Source: Limnochordaceae bacterium (lineage in GTDB: Bacteria; Bacillota; Limnochordia; Limnochordales; Geochordaceae). Taken from it: DNA of 64,000 nt. The notes under the pieces are model-generated. The model saw only the letters and a program-made list of their open reading frames with translations. It did not search any database and had not been told where the DNA came from. The translations under genes and the position numbers were made by a program. The stretch lies in NCBI GenBank assembly GCA_014896295.1, contig JADBKR010000008.1, positions 310,001 to 374,000 on the forward strand, read 5' to 3'. This document shows positions 35,007 through 43,856 of the stretch, piece after piece (positions within the stretch are counted from its first letter, which is position 1; each line of letters starts with the position of its first letter).

Positions 35007-36364
35007 GACACGCTCCCCGACATTGCCCGGGCTCCTTCTCCCGGCCACCGTATCGCCTGCAACTCCAGCAGCCAGCGGGCCTGCACGCCTCCGGCCCCGT
35101 CCCAGTCGAGCCGGAGCCGTGCCGCGCTCCCTTTCCCCGTCCATCCCAGCGGTACCCGGGCCTCGACGGACCATCGGGTCTGCGCGCTCCTGCCGCTCTC
35201 GCCGGCCGCAGGCCACGCCCGCTCTACCGTGCCTGCGAGCGAAGCAGGGACGAAGCCCGGCTGCCAAGCCAACGCGGCCGAAACGAACGGGCCCGGCCCT
35301 GGTATTTCGACCAGAGGCGAAATCGGCCTCGCCCCGCTCGGGCCAGGACGGCACTCTCCCACGCCCGCCCGGACCAGGACCTCCACAGCGGGCACGAGCG
35401 ACCGCCGCCAGGCAACGAACTGGCGTACCGCTACACGGATTCGAGACGACCCTGTCATTTCCAGCCGGCTGCCCAGGGCCATGCTCGCGTCGAGAAGAGG
35501 CCCGCCTCGCCACTCGAGGTGGGCCGCCATCGCCGTTTCGGGCTCTTCTCCTGCCCTGCCTCCGGCCGTCCAACCGACGAAGCCGTCCGCCCACCGGCCG
35601 GGCAAGAAAACCCGCAGGCCGGCGCTGACGCCGGACCCTGCCAGTCGCTCGCTCCTCCAATCGGACGCATATCCTGCCAGCACCGCAAGCGAGCTTGCAT
35701 CCTCCTGTGCGGCTGCCAGCATGCCGTCGAGCCTCTGCTCCGCGCCGGCGACCCGCATCCGCAACTGCTCCGCTGTGCCGGCAGATACGCGCAGGGTCTC
35801 GTGCGTCTCCTGGAGGGTCGCATCGAGTCCCCGTACATGCGATTCTAGCGCCTCGAGCCGCGAGGCGAGCCCTCGCTCCCGATGGCTGAGAATGGCATCC
35901 ACTCGGCCGGCCACCACCGCCTCGATGGCCGCGCGGATCTCGTCCGTCACCTCGAAGGGCCGCTCGACCTCCACCCGCTCGACGACCTGCGGCTGCTTTT
36001 CCACGATGACCCGCTCGACGATGCGGGGCGACGAGATCCGCACCTCCTCCTGCAGCGCCGCTCGGAGCCGGTCGAACATCCGCGACGCCATCACCGCGGC
36101 CTCGTAACGGGTGAGCGCTCGGGAGCCGCCAAACGTCCCATCGGGGTACCCCTCCGCCACGCCTGCCGCCGCCAGACGGCTGATGGCTTCGTAGGCCCAA
36201 TGGCCCTCCGGGACGTCGACGAACTCCCCACCCTCCGCCGCCCATGCCCTCCCGGCGGCGGCCACCGACACTAACGCCGCCAGACCGGCCACCGCGGCCA
36301 CCGCTCCTGCCCCTATCCCTCGCCGGCCGCCGGATGGGGATAGCCTTACTAACGACATCCTCAC
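35003..36364 (-). CDS. SLH-domain envelope protein with coiled coil and beta-rich C-terminal domain
   Basis: A 453-residue protein. A signal peptide (to about 43) is followed by an SLH domain (FVDVPEGHWAYEAISRLAAAG, YPDGTFGGSRALTRYEAAV). A conserved module comes next (IVERVIVEKQPQVVERVEV, RPFEVTDEIRAAIEAVVAG), also found in the upstream tether gene. A coiled coil of about 70 residues precedes a beta-rich region of about 230 residues that could be a barrel or a periplasmic/surface domain. The last residues (ARAMSGSVS) lack the terminal aromatic typical of barrels. GTG 36364 or ATG 36358 can start it. The only ribosome-binding site, GGAGGG, lies inside a hairpin that is part of the preceding terminator. 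Confidence 0.75.
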   Translation of the reverse strand: MRMSLVRLSPSGGRRGIGAGAVAAVAGLAALVSVAAAGRAWAAEGGEFVDVPEGHWAYEAISRLAAAGVAEGYPDGTFGGSRALTRYEAAVMASRMFDRLRAALQEEVRISSPRIVERVIVEKQPQVVERVEVERPFEVTDEIRAAIEAVVAGRVDAILSHRERGLASRLEALESHVRGLDATLQETHETLRVSAGTAEQLRMRVAGAEQRLDGMLAAAQEDASSLAVLAGYASDWRSERLAGSGVSAGLRVFLPGRWADGFVGWTAGGRAGEEPETAMAAHLEWRGGPLLDASMALGSRLEMTGSSRIRVAVRQFVAWRRSLVPAVEVLVRAGVGECRPGPSGARPISPLVEIPGPGPFVSAALAWQPGFVPASLAGTVERAWPAAGESGRSAQTRWSVEARVPLGWTGKGSAARLRLDWDGAGGVQARWLLELQAIRWPGEGARAMSGSVS

Positions 36365-36365
36365 G

Positions 36366-36420
36366 AAAAAAGCCCTCCTTCGGGCCCGATGGCAGCCCGG
36401 CCAGGCCGGGCCGCCATCGG
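36366..36420 (-). terminator. Double-hairpin terminator/attenuator between the two SLH genes
   Basis: On the minus strand a long stem forms first (36404-36420 with 36386-36402, 16 of 17 pairs). A small hairpin, GCCCGAAGGAGGGC at 36372-36385, follows, then TTTTTT at 36366-36371. The small hairpin's right arm is the GGAGGG ribosome-binding site of the downstream SLH gene, and the T run is its spacer to GTG 36364. Terminated transcripts would give only the first gene; read-through transcripts would carry a partly occluded ribosome-binding site. Confidence 0.8.
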
Positions 36421-36439
36421 CACAGGGCTCATGGCTCCC

Positions 36440-37384
36440 CTACTTGACGACGATACCCGCCACCGCGAGCAACCCCACGATGACCAGCGCGACGGTCAGG
36501 CGCTGGTTGGTCGTGCGCAGTGCCTGTACTTCCTTGCTGACGGAGGCCAGCTCGCCCTGCGCGACCGCCTGCTGCTCCAGGTTGGTCACCCGCTGGCTCA
36601 GCTCCGCGATGGAGCCGCTGAGCTCCTCCACGCGCCGATCCAGCACCGCCCGGATGGCGTCGACGTCGCCCCGCAGCGCGGCCACGTCAACGTCGAGGCC
36701 CTGGAGGCCGAGCACCGGCCCGACCTTCTCCTGGATCGCCGCATCGATGGCGTCGCTGACCTCCTTGCTCTTGGCCACGTCGGCCGCCAGTCCCTGCAGC
36801 CGCTCCGGCGAGAGCTGTTGCTGCACCTGATCCGCGACGACCGCCGCGATGGCGGCCCGGACCTCATCGGTCACCTCGAAGGGCCGCTCCACGACCACCC
36901 GCTCCGTCACCTGCGGTTGTTTCTCCACCACGACACGCTCGACGGTCTTGGGCTCGGCTGCCGCCAGCTTCTCCTGGACCATCCGGTCCAGATCCTGTGC
37001 CAGAGCCTCACGGGCCGCCATGATGCTCTGCTGGATCTCGGCGGTCGCCCTCGCCATCACCCGCTGGCTCACGTCACCGGCCACCTGAGCCGACAACCCC
37101 TGGACCTCGCCCGCTACGTCTTGCTTGATCACGTTTTCGAGCCGGCCCAACATCCGGGAGAAAATCATAGCCGCCTCATACCGGGTCAGCGTCCGGGAAC
37201 CCCCGAACGTGCCGTCCGGATAGCCCTCCACCAGACCCGCCGCTGCCAGGTTGCTGATGGCCTCATAGGCCCAGTGGCCCTCCGGTACGTCGACGAAGCT
37301 CCCGCCCTCCGCCGCCCAGGCGGCTGGTGCCCCTACCGCCAGCACTACCACCGCCAGCACGATCGTCAGGGCCCTTCGCACCAT
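36440..37384 (-). CDS. Omp-alpha-like SLH/coiled-coil tether with C-terminal membrane helix
   Basis: A 314-residue protein. A signal peptide (1-24) precedes an SLH domain (FVDVPEGHWAYEAISNLAAAG, GTFGGSRTLTRYEAAMIFSRML). About 200 residues of predicted coiled coil follow, with a central VERVVVEKQPQVTERVVVER and PFEVTDEVRAAI module, ending in one hydrophobic helix (LTVALVIVGLLAVAGIV) and a final lysine. The architecture of SLH, rod and C-terminal anchor is that of Omp-alpha of Thermotoga, which spans the periplasm between peptidoglycan and outer membrane. It is the first gene of its operon, with its own sigma-54-like promoter and a terminator behind it, so high expression is plausible. Whether the helix sits in the inner or outer membrane is not decided by sequence. 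Confidence 0.78.
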   Translation of the reverse strand: MVRRALTIVLAVVVLAVGAPAAWAAEGGSFVDVPEGHWAYEAISNLAAAGLVEGYPDGTFGGSRTLTRYEAAMIFSRMLGRLENVIKQDVAGEVQGLSAQVAGDVSQRVMARATAEIQQSIMAAREALAQDLDRMVQEKLAAAEPKTVERVVVEKQPQVTERVVVERPFEVTDEVRAAIAAVVADQVQQQLSPERLQGLAADVAKSKEVSDAIDAAIQEKVGPVLGLQGLDVDVAALRGDVDAIRAVLDRRVEELSGSIAELSQRVTNLEQQAVAQGELASVSKEVQALRTTNQRLTVALVIVGLLAVAGIVVK

Positions 37385-37590
37385 GTCGACCTGCAACCCC
37401 CTCCGTTGCGGAAATGGCTCGGCCCCAAGACTCAACGCCGGGCTGCCAGCCCTCCCCTGATCCGGCCCGAAGGTAGGCCGCCTGCGGCCGGCGGCACCTA
37501 GTGGGACAAATGCCAAGCCACGACATTAGCTGGATTCTGCGGACCCCAGCCAGGTCCTGCTATCGGCGGTGAGCTCCTGCCACTTTCGCC

Positions 37591-37607
37591 AGCAACGGGG
37601 GTGCCAA
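37591..37607 (-). promoter_or_regulatory. Sigma-54 (RpoN)-type promoter upstream of the SLH operon
   Basis: The minus strand reads TTGGCACCCCCGTTGCT, matching the RpoN consensus YTGGCAC-N5-TTGCW at every defined position. The invariant GG and GC are 12 bp apart (-24/-12). It lies in the 333-bp gap between the DUF3084 gene and the tether gene, giving a leader of about 195 nt before ATG 37384. The rest of the gap shows no gene and no clear sigma-70 boxes. An RpoN-dependent activator would be required and is not in the window. Confidence 0.6.
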
Positions 37608-37717
37608 TTCCTGCCGTCCCAGGGGTTTGGGTCGAATTCGCCCGCAGGCGCGGCCGGATGCGGGAGGATGCCGGATGAGACGGCCCGGCGCGAAGCCCGG
37701 CACGCGCGGTGGGGCCG

Positions 37718-39034
37718 TTACGAGCCCGAAGCCCCGCCAGCCAGCACCTCGAGGTGGATGACCAGGGGGCCTTCGGTGTTGTACGTGTCGCGCACCGCGA
37801 TCGCCCGTACCGTCGCCGGCCGGTTGAGCTGCTGCAGCTGTGCGACCACCCGGACGAACTCGTCGGCGCTCACGAGCTTGCCCACCGTGCCATCGGGGCC
37901 GGTGACCATGGAGCCGTACCGGATTGCCACCTCGTTGGCCTGCCGCAAGAGCTCCAGCACCTGGTCTTCGATCCGCCCCTCGGACGGGTCGACGCGGCCC
38001 TCGGTCACCGTCTGGCCGGCCCGGAAGGCCAGGCTCCGGGGCACCAGCTCGATATGCACCACCACGGGCTCGCCGGCCAGGGTGTTGCGGTCCACCCTCG
38101 CCCGCACCACCCAGGTGCTGCGCCCGGAGGCCAAGAGCTGCACCCCGTCGTCGAACTCCTTGGGCAACAGCCGCACGATGCCCCCGGAGGCGGCGGCCGT
38201 GCCGTCGCTGCTCTTCCCGTCGGACGGAGGGATGCCCGCCCGGGCCTGCGCCGCCGCCTCCACGCGCTTGAGGAAGTCGAGGAGCTGGGCCTCGGCGGCT
38301 TTCGCGTCGCCCTGGGACGTCAGGACGGCGGAAAGCAGGATCTCGTCGCGGCGGAAGATCACGTTGCCGTATTGCAGCCGCTGGGCGGTGTTCCACAGCG
38401 CCAGGATGGCCTCGCTCAGCTGCTGCTCCGTTTGTTCCAGCGAGGCAACCTGCTGCTGCAGCTCCTGCACCCGCCCGGCCAGCGTCTCTCCCAGCTGTTC
38501 CAACTGGCGAACCCGCGCGGTCTGGAAAGAGAGGTTCTTGCGAGTCTCCTCGAGGCGCTCTTGGGCCGTCTCCAGCTCGGAACGGCTGCGCTGCAGGTCA
38601 GACTGGACCTGCGCCAGCACGCCGCGCGCCGCGGCCAGCTCCTGTTCGGCGCGGCGCTGCTCCTCGACGGCCGCATCCCGCTGGCGCACCGCAGCGTCGC
38701 GGGCTTTGGTCGCCTCGACCAGGGCGGCCTGGCGCTCGTCCAGCTGCTGCTGCAGGGCCCGGAGGTGGGACCGGTTTTGGGCCAACATGCGCTGAATCTC
38801 GTCGATGCGGAAGATGGCCGTCCGTACCTCGCCCGAGACGGCCGCGAGGATGCCGAGGGAGGCGCCGGCGATGATGATGCCGGTCAGCACCGTCACGACG
38901 ACGGAGGTATGGCGGGGCCGCAGGCCGAACAGGGTCAACCGGCGCCGGCCCACGCGCCGGCCCACCCGGTCGCCGATGAACGCGATGACCCCTGCCATCG
39001 CCAGCAGCGACGCGACCAGGGCCACGCTGTACAT
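37718..39034 (-). CDS. DUF3084 membrane coiled-coil protein of the outer-membrane cluster
   Basis: A 438-residue inner-membrane protein. Two helices at the N-terminus (MYSVALVASLLAMAGVIAFIG; TVLTGIIIAGASLGILAAV) enclose a short Arg-rich loop (GRRVGRRRLTLFGLRPRHTSV). A periplasmic coiled coil of about 170 residues follows, with Gln/Glu/Arg heptads, and a C-terminal DUF3084 globular part that includes FRRDEILLSAVL and QLNRPATVRAIAVRD. The function is unknown. Related genes lie beside lptB and other LPS genes in diderm Firmicutes and in cyanobacteria, pointing to an envelope role. It is the last gene of this cluster, 92 bp downstream of lptB. The rod shape suggests bridging inner and outer membranes. 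Confidence 0.82.
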   Translation of the reverse strand: MYSVALVASLLAMAGVIAFIGDRVGRRVGRRRLTLFGLRPRHTSVVVTVLTGIIIAGASLGILAAVSGEVRTAIFRIDEIQRMLAQNRSHLRALQQQLDERQAALVEATKARDAAVRQRDAAVEEQRRAEQELAAARGVLAQVQSDLQRSRSELETAQERLEETRKNLSFQTARVRQLEQLGETLAGRVQELQQQVASLEQTEQQLSEAILALWNTAQRLQYGNVIFRRDEILLSAVLTSQGDAKAAEAQLLDFLKRVEAAAQARAGIPPSDGKSSDGTAAASGGIVRLLPKEFDDGVQLLASGRSTWVVRARVDRNTLAGEPVVVHIELVPRSLAFRAGQTVTEGRVDPSEGRIEDQVLELLRQANEVAIRYGSMVTGPDGTVGKLVSADEFVRVVAQLQQLNRPATVRAIAVRDTYNTEGPLVIHLEVLAGGASGS

Positions 39035-39126
39035 CGGGCTCGCCTCCCTCTACTCCCGCCCCGGGCTCTCATACCATCCCAGGGTGCCTCGTGCCCTGCA
39101 CGCCGCTCCGCAGGGCAGCGGCCCCG

Positions 39127-39854
<728 letters not shown>

Positions 39855-39858
<4 letters not shown>

Positions 39859-40814
39859 TCCCCCTCCCCGGCGGCCCGGGCCGCCTGCCGCCTGGCTACC
39901 ATCTGCCGTAGTCCTTGCTCCAGGGAGATTCTCGCCCGCCAGCCCAACAGCCTTTCGGCCTTGCGGGCGTCGAGCCGGCTGTGGCGGATGTCGCCCGGCC
40001 TGGGCGGGGCGAAGGTGAGGGGCGGCGGCCCCTCCTTGCCGGCGGCCGACCAGAGCGCGTCGGCCAGGTCCAGCACCCGGCTGGCGAGGCCCGTGCCGAT
40101 GTTGAGCGCGCAGTTGCACGCGGTCTCGGCGGTCAACGCCCGCGCCGTGGCCTCGGCCACGTCGTCGACGAAGACGAAGTCGCGGCTTTGCTGGCCGTCG
40201 CCGTGTACCACCAGCGGCCGGCCGGCCTCCAGCAGCGCCATCCACCGGGCCACGACGCCCGCCTCGCCGTCCGCGCTCTGGCGAGGCCCGTACACGTTGG
40301 CGTACCGCAGCGCCACCCACCCGATGCCCGCCTGTTGGGCCATCACGCGCAGGTAATGCTCCGCGGCGAGCTTCGAGGCGCCATACGGGGAGACGGGCAG
40401 CAGGGGGTGCCGCTCGTCGACGGGCAAGCATGCGGGCATGCCGTAGACGGCGGCCGACGAGGCGAGTACCACCCGTCGCACCCCGCCCCGCGCGCAGGCC
40501 TGCACGACCGCCACGGTGCCCAGGACGTTGACGCTCAGGTCATGGCCCGGATCGCGCACGCTCGCGGCGACGCTGACCTGAGCGGCGAGGTGCGCCACCG
40601 CCTCGGCCCCGAACGTCTCGATGAACCGGCCGGCCTCCGGCGACCGCACATCGGCCCGGATCAATTCGCATGACGCCGGCACGTTGGCCGCCCGGCCGGT
40701 CGAAAGGTCGTCCACGACCCCCACCCGCCAGCCGTCGGCCTCGAGCCGCTCGACCACGTGCGAGCCGATGAAGCCGGCCCCTCCGGTCACGATGACCCGC
40801 CCGGGGCGCCCCAT
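39855..40814 (-). CDS. NAD-dependent nucleotide-sugar epimerase/dehydratase (UDP-glucose 4-epimerase-like)
   Basis: An extended SDR of about 319 residues. VIVTGGAGFIGSHVVERL gives the NAD site, HLAAQVSVAASVRDP the conserved strand, SSAAVYG and YGASKLAAEHY the Ser/Tyr/Lys catalytic set, and RYANVYGPRQ the substrate region. It interconverts sugar nucleotides, probably for LPS or surface polysaccharide, given its place between the msbA-like and lptB genes. The exact sugar is not predictable. ATG 40814 is used; GTG 40835 would add seven residues. Its stop overlaps lptB. Confidence 0.87.
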
Positions 40815-40869
40815 GTCCCCCGCCAACCCCTCCACGGCCGGGCGCCGCCGGAAGATACCGCCACGACCC

Positions 40870-42606
40870 TCAGGCCGTCACGGCCTGGAGCCTGTACAGC
40901 CGCGAGTAGAGCCCGGCGCGCGCCATCAATTCGTCGTGCGAGCCGATCTCGACGACGCGGCCCGCCTCCATGACCACGATGCGATCGGCCCGGCTGATGG
41001 TGGAGAGGCGGTGCGCCACGATGAACGTCGTGCGCCCCTTCATCAGCCTGGCCAGCGCCTCCTGCACCAGGGCCTCCGACTGGGCATCGAGGGAGCTGGT
41101 TGCCTCGTCCAGGATCAAGATGCGGGGATCCCGCAGCATGGCCCGGGCGATGGCCAGCCGCTGCCTTTCGCCCCCGGAAAGCCCTGCCCCCAGGTCGCCG
41201 AGGACGGTGTCATACCCCTCCGGAAGCCGCTCGATGAACGGCGCGGCGTTGGCCAGCGTGGCCGCCTCCTCGATCTGGCGGCGGCTCGCCCCGGGGCGGC
41301 CGATGGCGATGTTTTCGGCCACGCTCAGGCGAAACAGCACCGTATCCTGCGGCACCACCGCCACCAACCGGCGCAGCGAGCCCAGCTCGACGCTCCGCAG
41401 ATCGCGCCCGTCCAGCAGCACGGCGCCCTCGGTCGGGTCGAAAAAGCGCGGCAGCAGGCTCACCAGCGTCGTCTTCCCCGCGCCGCTCGGGCCCACCACC
41501 GCGACGACCTCGCCCGGCTCGACCCGCAGGTTCACGCCGTGCAGCGCCTCGATGCCACCGTCTTCGTACCGGAAGCTCACGTTGCGAAACTCGACCGCGC
41601 CTCTCACCCGCTCGGGCACCAGCTCCACGGCCCCCGGCCCCTGCACGGCCTCGGGCGCCTGTCGCAGGATCTCGGCCGCCCGGTCGGCCGCCGCCACGCC
41701 TTGTTGCATCTGCGTGTAGATGCGCCCGATGCTGGAGACCGGCCCGCTCACCATCCCCAGGTAGGAGAGAAACGCCACCAGCTGCCCCATGGTGATCCGG
41801 CCGGTGAGCACCTCCCGGGCGCCCATGTACACGACCACCGCCATCGCGCCGAGCATCAGGAGTTCGACGACGGGGGAGACGGTGGCCATGACCTGGGTCG
41901 ACTTCATGGCCGCATGGAAGCCCTGTTCGTTGGAGCGGGCGAAGCGGCGGCGCTGCTGTTCTTCGACGGTGAACGCCTTGACCACCCGGATGGCGCTCAG
42001 GCTCTCGTGCAAGATGCCGGCCACGTCGGCGATCCGCTCCTGGACCTCTCGGGTGTAGCGGCGGATGAGCCGGCCGTACAGCTCGACCGCGCCGCCGGCC
42101 ACCGGCAAGATCAGGAAGGCCAGGGCGGCGAGCTTCCAGTGCACCGAGAAGAGCACCACGGTCGTGCCCACCAGCGTGGCCGCGTTGCGCACCAGCTCCG
42201 AGAGCCCCGGGGTCAGGGCGTTTTGGATCACGGTCAGGTCCGACGTGATGCGGGAAACCTGGTCACCGACCCGCTGGCGCTGGAGGTACGCGATGGACAG
42301 GCCCTGGAGGTGGTCGTGCAGCCGGGCCCGCAGGTCCGCCACGGCCCGCTGGCCCGCATACGAGGTCAGGTAGGTCGATCCGAACTGGGTGAGCGCTCGG
42401 GCCAGATAGACCAGCACGGTCCACAGCAACACCCGGTGCAGCTCGGCCAGGTCGCGCTGCACGAGCACCCGGTCGAACAGCCCCTGGCCGATCAGCAAGG
42501 GCAGGCTGAGTTCACCGCCGACCGTGACCAGGAGGAGGAGGATGCCGGCCACCAGGGGCAACGCGTAGTGTCCTACCTGCCGGGCCAGCAGGCGAGAGCC
42601 GTTCAC
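40870..42606 (-). CDS. msbA: MsbA-type ABC exporter (fused membrane and ATPase domains), probable lipid A flippase
   Basis: A 578-residue half-transporter. Six membrane helices (residues about 10-300, with GDQVSRITSDLTVIQNALTPG and AIRVVKAFTVEEQQ) precede an ATPase. The ATPase has Walker A GPSGAGKTT, the Q-loop VVPQDTVLF, signature LSGGERQR, Walker B ILILDEATSSLD and switch VAHRLS. Members flip lipid A-core across the inner membrane or export drugs. The location directly after two lpxB-family genes and before lptB makes lipid A flipping the better guess. GTG 42606 overlaps the preceding stop as GTGA. The match to MsbA over other exporters of this class rests on context. Confidence 0.85.
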   Translation of the reverse strand: MNGSRLLARQVGHYALPLVAGILLLLVTVGGELSLPLLIGQGLFDRVLVQRDLAELHRVLLWTVLVYLARALTQFGSTYLTSYAGQRAVADLRARLHDHLQGLSIAYLQRQRVGDQVSRITSDLTVIQNALTPGLSELVRNAATLVGTTVVLFSVHWKLAALAFLILPVAGGAVELYGRLIRRYTREVQERIADVAGILHESLSAIRVVKAFTVEEQQRRRFARSNEQGFHAAMKSTQVMATVSPVVELLMLGAMAVVVYMGAREVLTGRITMGQLVAFLSYLGMVSGPVSSIGRIYTQMQQGVAAADRAAEILRQAPEAVQGPGAVELVPERVRGAVEFRNVSFRYEDGGIEALHGVNLRVEPGEVVAVVGPSGAGKTTLVSLLPRFFDPTEGAVLLDGRDLRSVELGSLRRLVAVVPQDTVLFRLSVAENIAIGRPGASRRQIEEAATLANAAPFIERLPEGYDTVLGDLGAGLSGGERQRLAIARAMLRDPRILILDEATSSLDAQSEALVQEALARLMKGRTTFIVAHRLSTISRADRIVVMEAGRVVEIGSHDELMARAGLYSRLYRLQAVTA

Positions 42607-43856
42607 GGCCGGACGCCTGCCCCGGCGCCCAGGCGGCCCAGCACGTAGGCGGCCATCCGTACAGCCGCCCCGGGCGGGCCCATCGCCCGGCGAAGCTCCT
42701 CGCCCAGGCGGCGGCGCCGGGGGGCATCCTGGAGCAGCGCGGCCACCTCGGCCGCCACGTTCTCGGGGGTCACGGTCCCGACGAGCTGGGGGGAGAGGAC
42801 CCGGCCGGCCCGCCGGGAAGGTACCGAAAGCGGCCCGACCCGACGCGCCCCGCGCCGTACGATGGCAGCCTTGATACCCCGTCCCACCAGAGGGAGCGAG
42901 CCCACCAGGCCCGGCACCCCTTCCAGCGGGATGAGATCCGGCCGCTGGAGCGGCAAGATCGTCACGGTCGGAACCCCTAACACCCCCAGCTCCGCCGTCA
43001 CCGTCCCGGGCACGGTGATGGCCACGTCGCACTCGAGCATGGCCTGCGTACGGCGCATCCCGGTCCAGTCCTCGTCCGTGACCCACTCGACCTGCGCTAC
43101 CGCCTGCGGGCCCGCGTCGGCGAGCGCCTCCTCCACCGCCCTACCGGAGGCATAAGGAGAGCGCACCGCCACCACCCGAAGCTCCCGGCCGGCCAGCCGC
43201 TCTCGCACCATCCCGGCCGCACGCAACAGCAGCGGCAGGACCCAGCGTACCTCAAAGTCCCGGCTTCCCGCAAACAAGCCCACCGTGAGAGGGCGCTCGA
43301 GGCGAGCAGCGGCGCCCGTTTCGGCCTCTGGCAAACTTCGCCGGCGCTGCTCGATCGCGTCGACCACCAGGTCGCCGGCCACCTCCACCCGCTGGGGGGA
43401 GGCGCCCATCCCGACCGCCCGCCGCCGGGCGGACTCGTCGGGGACGAAAAACCGCTCGTAGGCCCAAAACCAACGAGCACGCCCCTCGGTGTACGCCACC
43501 GCCGCATAGCCCAGGCGCCTGGCGACGACCGCGGCGTAGAAGAGATCCCCCCCGAGGAACACCACCATGCCCCGGCGGGCAGGCCGGTAGCGCTCGGGCA
43601 AGCGTCCCCGGAGCACGAACTGCCACATCTCGTGGGGTCCCAGGAGCAGGTCCCAGCCGCCCATCCGCTCCAGGGCCTCGCGCTCGCGCCCGGAGGCAAA
43701 GTTGCACGGCGGCGTCCAGACGACGACCCGGACGTCCCGGCGCCCACCGCTGTCCCCGCCGAGCTGCTCACGCAGCGCCCCCAGGACAGGGAAGAGCCAC
43801 CCCGAGATTTCGCCGGGCCCGTTGGCCGTCAGCACCAGGTCGGCCGGCGCGCTCAC
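42603..43856 (-). CDS. LpxB-related GT-B glycosyltransferase-like protein
   Basis: A 417-residue protein. It starts LVLTANGPGEISGWLFPVL, comparable to the N-terminal glycine-rich loop of LpxB, and has FLGGDLFYAAVVARRLGYAAVAYTEG and a C-terminal nucleotide-sugar half (VGLFAGSRDFEVRWVLPLLL, ECDVAITVPGTVTAELGVLGVPTV) resembling LpxB's GS..EV and TxEL sites. It lies immediately after lpxB and overlaps it as GTGA, so the two are coupled. It may add a sugar to a lipid A intermediate or be a non-disaccharide-forming relative; its substrate is unknown. Confidence 0.72.
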   Translation of the reverse strand: MSAPADLVLTANGPGEISGWLFPVLGALREQLGGDSGGRRDVRVVVWTPPCNFASGREREALERMGGWDLLLGPHEMWQFVLRGRLPERYRPARRGMVVFLGGDLFYAAVVARRLGYAAVAYTEGRARWFWAYERFFVPDESARRRAVGMGASPQRVEVAGDLVVDAIEQRRRSLPEAETGAAARLERPLTVGLFAGSRDFEVRWVLPLLLRAAGMVRERLAGRELRVVAVRSPYASGRAVEEALADAGPQAVAQVEWVTDEDWTGMRRTQAMLECDVAITVPGTVTAELGVLGVPTVTILPLQRPDLIPLEGVPGLVGSLPLVGRGIKAAIVRRGARRVGPLSVPSRRAGRVLSPQLVGTVTPENVAAEVAALLQDAPRRRRLGEELRRAMGPPGAAVRMAAYVLGRLGAGAGVRP

